DNA of 54,089 bases from JAABSP01 sp011390135 (GTDB taxonomy: Bacteria > Desulfobacterota > Desulfobacteria > Desulfobacterales > JAABSP01), in NCBI GenBank assembly GCA_011390135.1, contig JAABSZ010000007.1, forward strand, positions 1 through 54,089, written 5' to 3'. Both the position numbers and the translations under genes were made by a program. Numbering within the stretch: position 1 is the stretch's first letter; each line of letters begins with the position of its first letter. This document shows positions 51,199 through 54,089 of the stretch, in pieces. The notes beneath the pieces are model-generated. The model was not told where the DNA came from and did no database searches. It saw only the letters and a list, made by a program, of their open reading frames with translations.

Positions 51199-51615
51199 AA
51201 CACCGCGGCCGCCATTCTTGAAATCCCCTTCAGATCCCCAAGAGAGACGATTCCTTCCTGAATCACTCCGTATCCGCTTACTTTCGTTTCCGAACAGCTC
51301 GCACGGCAGGCCAATGTTAAATCACCAGCTCAGGTCGGTAAATTCATTCGTTATAATCACTAATCAAGGTTTGACCATGTTCTCATAGGCCTTCAAAAAC
51401 ATAACTCAGATCAATCGTAACCTCTTCAAAAGGAGCTATGTTTACCTTTTTTAAATCTTTTTCTTCTTTGCATTGAATAGAAAAATCTACTTTATATTTA
51501 CTACCGGAACTCGTTTCGAAGGAAGCCGGTTTGCCTGCTCACAGACCCTTGTGTAGTTGCCCGGCTAACGGCCAAAATCACCGGTGAGCGATTTGCCAAT
51601 CCGGTTCAAACATCC
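51199..51615. other. Intergenic region, transition to AT-rich accessory segment
   Basis: Holds a fragment of a Uma2-type gene (51383-51510) and otherwise only short frames. Base composition becomes distinctly more AT-rich from about 51.3 kb onward. No RNA gene or terminator with clear stem was identified. Confidence 0.5.
51383..51510 (-). pseudogene. Uma2-family nuclease C-terminal fragment
   Basis: A frame ending TGA at 51383 reads KYKVDFSIQCKEEKDLKKVN then IAPFEEVTIDLSYVF. This matches the C-terminus of the intact neighbour (KYAVYFSIDCK, VRIEPFEEVEIDLNYVF). The upstream catalytic part is missing, so it is the debris of a second gene copy. Confidence 0.65.
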
Positions 51616-52173
51616 TTAATTAAACACATAATTCAAATCAATTTCGACTTCTTCAAAAGGCTCTATTCGAACTTTTTCAAAATCAGAATCATCCTTGCAA
51701 TCTATTGAAAAATAAACAGCATATTTCTTGTTTACCAATTTATAAGCAATTAAAGCCTTATCTTCCGGCCAAATTATCCAGTAATATGGAACCTCATACT
51801 TCTGAAGCAACATAAAATTGTTAAAAGTATCTTTTTTCTCATGACCTGGCGAAGTAATTTCACATACCCAATCGGGAACAATATCCATAACACCTGTTGG
51901 TCTGTCCGGTACACGCTCTTTTCTCCATCCTGCTAAATCATGTGATGGGCATTGATGCTCATTGTATCGAACACTGACTTCAGATATTATCCACCAACCA
52001 CCGGAACCACTTTTATGTTTAAATAACCTAATCCCATCATATAAATTGAGTTGAACAATTCCATGATCAGACCGTGTCATTGGACGCTTGACAATTTCGC
52101 CATTAATCAATTCAACCCGTTCATCTTCTGACTGCAATAAATCCTCTACAGTCTTCAATTTTACAGCTTCCAT
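51616..52173 (-). CDS. Uma2 family (PD-(D/E)XK, DUF820) protein
   Basis: 185 residues, standard length. N-terminal TVEDLLQSEDERVELINGEI then KRPMTRSDHG is the family opening, followed by PDWVCEITSPGHEKKDTFNN containing the nuclease-fold Asp and Glu-Ile-x-S strand (typical of Uma2, which lacks a full E-x-K). Proteins of this group are frequent in mobile or repeated clusters; their biological role is unsettled. AT-rich codon use unlike the genes before 51 kb. Confidence 0.8.
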   Translation of the reverse strand: MEAVKLKTVEDLLQSEDERVELINGEIVKRPMTRSDHGIVQLNLYDGIRLFKHKSGSGGWWIISEVSVRYNEHQCPSHDLAGWRKERVPDRPTGVMDIVPDWVCEITSPGHEKKDTFNNFMLLQKYEVPYYWIIWPEDKALIAYKLVNKKYAVYFSIDCKDDSDFEKVRIEPFEEVEIDLNYVFN

Positions 52174-52268
52174 TTATATATCCTCTTAATGCCAATTAAT
52201 GGGATTTATGGTCTATATATCATTTGATTCATTGCATAAAGCAATTAAAAAAAAGATTGAGATTGAGT

Positions 52269-52592
52269 TCAGTAAATCTCATCATATTTTTCAGAGAATT
52301 CATCTAACGTACCTTCAAAAAGCAATTTCTTTTCATACCCGTATATTGTTATCCTGTAATCATCATCAGATATGTCAACCACACACAGATAATCCAGGTA
52401 ATCATCTCTCTCATAATCATCAAACATGAACTTTAACAACTGCCTGTTTTTGAGAATATTTCCCGGACTCGTCTGATTCAATGCTGCTATCAGCATCGGA
52501 GCCCAGTTCTCCACATGTCCGTCCATGTTGAAATACTTGGAACATAAATATTTGCCTTTATTTTCTATTCTGATTTTTGCTCTTGTCCCCAT
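52269..52592 (-). CDS. Hypothetical protein
   Basis: 107 residues, acidic, without signal peptide or membrane segment. The pattern MGTRAKIRIENKGKYLCSKY and repeated short beta-type segments with Asp/Tyr (DYRITIYGYEKKLLFEG) suggest a small beta-rich fold. No family recognised. Leftward, in the AT-rich accessory segment between Uma2 and another unknown gene. Confidence 0.6.
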   Translation of the reverse strand: MGTRAKIRIENKGKYLCSKYFNMDGHVENWAPMLIAALNQTSPGNILKNRQLLKFMFDDYERDDYLDYLCVVDISDDDYRITIYGYEKKLLFEGTLDEFSEKYDEIY

Positions 52593-52647
52593 TTATTTTT
52601 CCTGCTTTTCTTTTGAACTTATATTCCAAAGTTACAGTAGTTGTGCT

Positions 52648-53325
52648 TTATCCTCTGAATGAACCATGCTTTGTCAGCCAATCATCGACATCCTGTTCTA
52701 TCCGATGCTTCATCACGTCCTGAAATTCACGGATTTTTGCCCAGTCTGTTGAGATGACGCCAAGGTTATACAACTCAATACCAAATTCCATCGCGAGGGT
52801 GTAATTGTTGATTTCCTGCAAATCTTCCAAGACGAGATCCGCGTTGATATCTTTTGGGATTATCGTTTCTGCCAGCACAATCTCGTCACGGAGCCACTGA
52901 AAATCGTTTGCCAAAGAAAATTCGCCAGGATAGGCACGGATCATCAGGGCAGGATAATCAAGTCCCTGTTGCTCGGCCAGTCTGTTGGCAAGCGTATGAA
53001 TATTCAGATCTGTTGTTCCGTCACAACCATACCCTTGAATGTAAGGGCGCAAAGATGCGGACCAATGTCGTCGCACTTTCCCTGTTGCAGTATTCGTATA
53101 TTCACATGTAATCAGCTTGATCCAGGGATTCTGAAGCATCTTTCCCTGTTCGATCTTTCGTTCAATCAAGTCGTTGTTCTCAATGAAACAACGTGCGTCT
53201 TCAAAACTTACCTTATACCAAGTCTCTATGACTGTTTCATCCTTGACGCATCCAGGATATTTTCGTATTTTCAGTCTTTTCGAAAAGGCATTTTCATGAA
53301 TGCCGCAAAAGCTTTCCGATTTCAT
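52648..53325 (-). CDS. Hypothetical protein
   Basis: 225 residues, soluble, acidic C-terminus (EQDVDDWLTKHG). Contains KLITCEYTNTATGKVRRHWS and YDPALMIRAYPGEF-like beta segments (YPALMIRAYPGEF). No known motif and no close parallel in the window. Leftward and 153 bp downstream of the MazF-type toxin, but not clearly part of that unit. Confidence 0.6.
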   Translation of the reverse strand: MKSESFCGIHENAFSKRLKIRKYPGCVKDETVIETWYKVSFEDARCFIENNDLIERKIEQGKMLQNPWIKLITCEYTNTATGKVRRHWSASLRPYIQGYGCDGTTDLNIHTLANRLAEQQGLDYPALMIRAYPGEFSLANDFQWLRDEIVLAETIIPKDINADLVLEDLQEINNYTLAMEFGIELYNLGVISTDWAKIREFQDVMKHRIEQDVDDWLTKHGSFRG

Positions 53326-53478
53326 TGTATCCCCTCATTGTCGGCTTTCTCCTCCGGTTGCCCGAAAGATGATCCCGGTGACCACAACTATCCCCGTTTC
53401 GGGGCTCAATACAAAGCCTGCAATCCCGCTCCGTCCGGCTTCGGAGTTCCGTTGCCGGGTTTGCCCTCGGATTCTGCT

Positions 53479-53844
53479 TTATATTTCAATAAGCCCGAAA
53501 CTGATTTGCAGGGCAAAATCCACTTTTTTCATTGTGTCCGCCCGCAGATTTCCCAGCTTTTTTATGAGTCTCTGCCTGTCAACCGATCTTATCTGATTCA
53601 GCAGCACAACAGAATCATTCCTCAGCCCGCCTTCAGGCGGTTGTATCAGCACTTCGGTCGGATACAGGGTTTCATCGAACCGGCTTGTCACTGCGGCAAC
53701 TATTGTTATCGGACTGTGCTTGTTTGAAATATCATTCTGGAGAATCAGAGCGGGTCTCGTCTTTCTGATTTCTGTCCCGACAGTCGGATCAAAGTTGACA
53801 AGAAACATTTCCCCTCTTTTCGGAAAATCGGGGTGTTGTATCAT
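53479..53844 (-). CDS. MazF/PemK-family mRNA interferase toxin
   Basis: 121 residues from the ATG at 53844, which overlaps the antitoxin stop (ATGA). Family segments: PKRGEMFLVNFDPTVGTEIR, then KTRPALILQND and SVVLLNQIRSVDRQRL, the usual MazF order. Expected to cut mRNA at specific short sequences when freed from its antitoxin. The partner is the RHH protein encoded immediately upstream. Confidence 0.88.
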   Translation of the reverse strand: MIQHPDFPKRGEMFLVNFDPTVGTEIRKTRPALILQNDISNKHSPITIVAAVTSRFDETLYPTEVLIQPPEGGLRNDSVVLLNQIRSVDRQRLIKKLGNLRADTMKKVDFALQISFGLIEI

Positions 53845-54068
53845 ATGCTGTCTTCCAGACTGTTCCATTCCTGCGAGAGTTTCAAATCTCTTTCCGCTCT
53901 CTTCAGTGCCCCCTGTTTCATCCGTTCACGCAGACTCTCTTTTCCGACATGTTCGATGTAATATATTACAGCATCCTCGACAAATCTGCTGATACTCCTT
54001 TTGTCTGCCATCTGTTCAATAAGATGTGCTGTCTGTTCGGGTAAAGTTATATTGATTTTCTGATACAT
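53841..54068 (-). CDS. Ribbon-helix-helix antitoxin
   Basis: 75 residues. The N-terminal YQKINITLPEQTAHLIEQMA gives the beta strand and first helix of a CopG/RHH fold, followed by SISRFVEDAVIYYIEHV. The charged C-terminal tail would bind the MazF-type toxin. Overlaps the toxin gene by 4 bp; together they form a small stability module. Confidence 0.82.
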   Translation of the reverse strand: MYQKINITLPEQTAHLIEQMADKRSISRFVEDAVIYYIEHVGKESLRERMKQGALKRAERDLKLSQEWNSLEDSI

Positions 54069-54089
54069 TGTTTGCCTTTTTTGAAAGAT

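Overview
The window looks like a chromosomal segment of an anaerobic Desulfobacterota (sulfate-reducer-like) bacterium. The basis is gene content rather than any rRNA: a DsrE-family gene with an in-frame UGA, a histidine-type (sulfide-dependent) Thi4, FmdE beside a metal/corrinoid-type ABC importer, a YjiL/YjiM double-cubane cluster pair, TRAP transporters and several large chemoreceptors. Most of the window is moderately GC-rich. The last ~3 kb (from about 51.2 kb) is clearly more AT-rich and carries accessory genes.

Layout. 1-4.7 kb: a leftward choline/betaine unit (FCD-type GntR regulator, betA, betB, start of a choX-like binding protein). 4.8-6.9 kb: an AAA ATPase with a nuclease-like C-terminus, flanked by copies of a TTGGTACGAT motif that may be GntR operators, then a UPF0175 antitoxin remnant. 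7-15.4 kb: a leftward run made of a double-sensor chemoreceptor, a secreted unknown, a TAXI binding protein, DUF1850, a fused TRAP permease and a radical SAM protein. 15.7-21.2 kb: a rightward orphan DctP-type binding protein, a second chemoreceptor, a receiver-domain remnant and a hybrid histidine kinase. 21.3-25.4 kb: thi4 and thiE, a small Cys-rich protein, an HPF/cold-shock fusion, trmO and the UGA-containing DsrE gene. 25.6-28.5 kb: a type II-like restriction-modification pair. 29-34.7 kb: small Cys-rich proteins translationally coupled to a GT5 glycosyltransferase, an Rpn-like nuclease with a duplicated repeat tail, toxin remnants, azlCD and a macrodomain protein. 34.8-42.6 kb: a TamB/TamA-like outer-membrane biogenesis pair in the order tamB-tamA. 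42.8-44.3 kb: a cohesin-domain protein and an ankyrin lipoprotein. 44.5-48.4 kb: a FecCD-type ABC importer plus FmdE behind a structured leader with an intrinsic terminator. 48.6-51.2 kb: the YjiL/YjiM-type double-cubane system with a C_GCAxxG_C_C protein. 51.4-54.1 kb: Uma2 nuclease and fragment, two unknowns and a MazF/RHH toxin-antitoxin pair.

The strongest single observation is the DsrE-like gene at 25020-25370. Its ORF is interrupted by a UGA at 25137-25139, followed in frame by 38 conserved-looking codons and by a compact stem-loop that fits the bacterial SECIS rules, so I read it as a selenoprotein with a U-x-x-C motif. Other points worth following are the hairpin-rich leader of the ABC/FmdE operon, two paralogous small Cys proteins (one coupled to a glycosyltransferase), the DctP-chemoreceptor pair and the repeated GntR-like operator sites.
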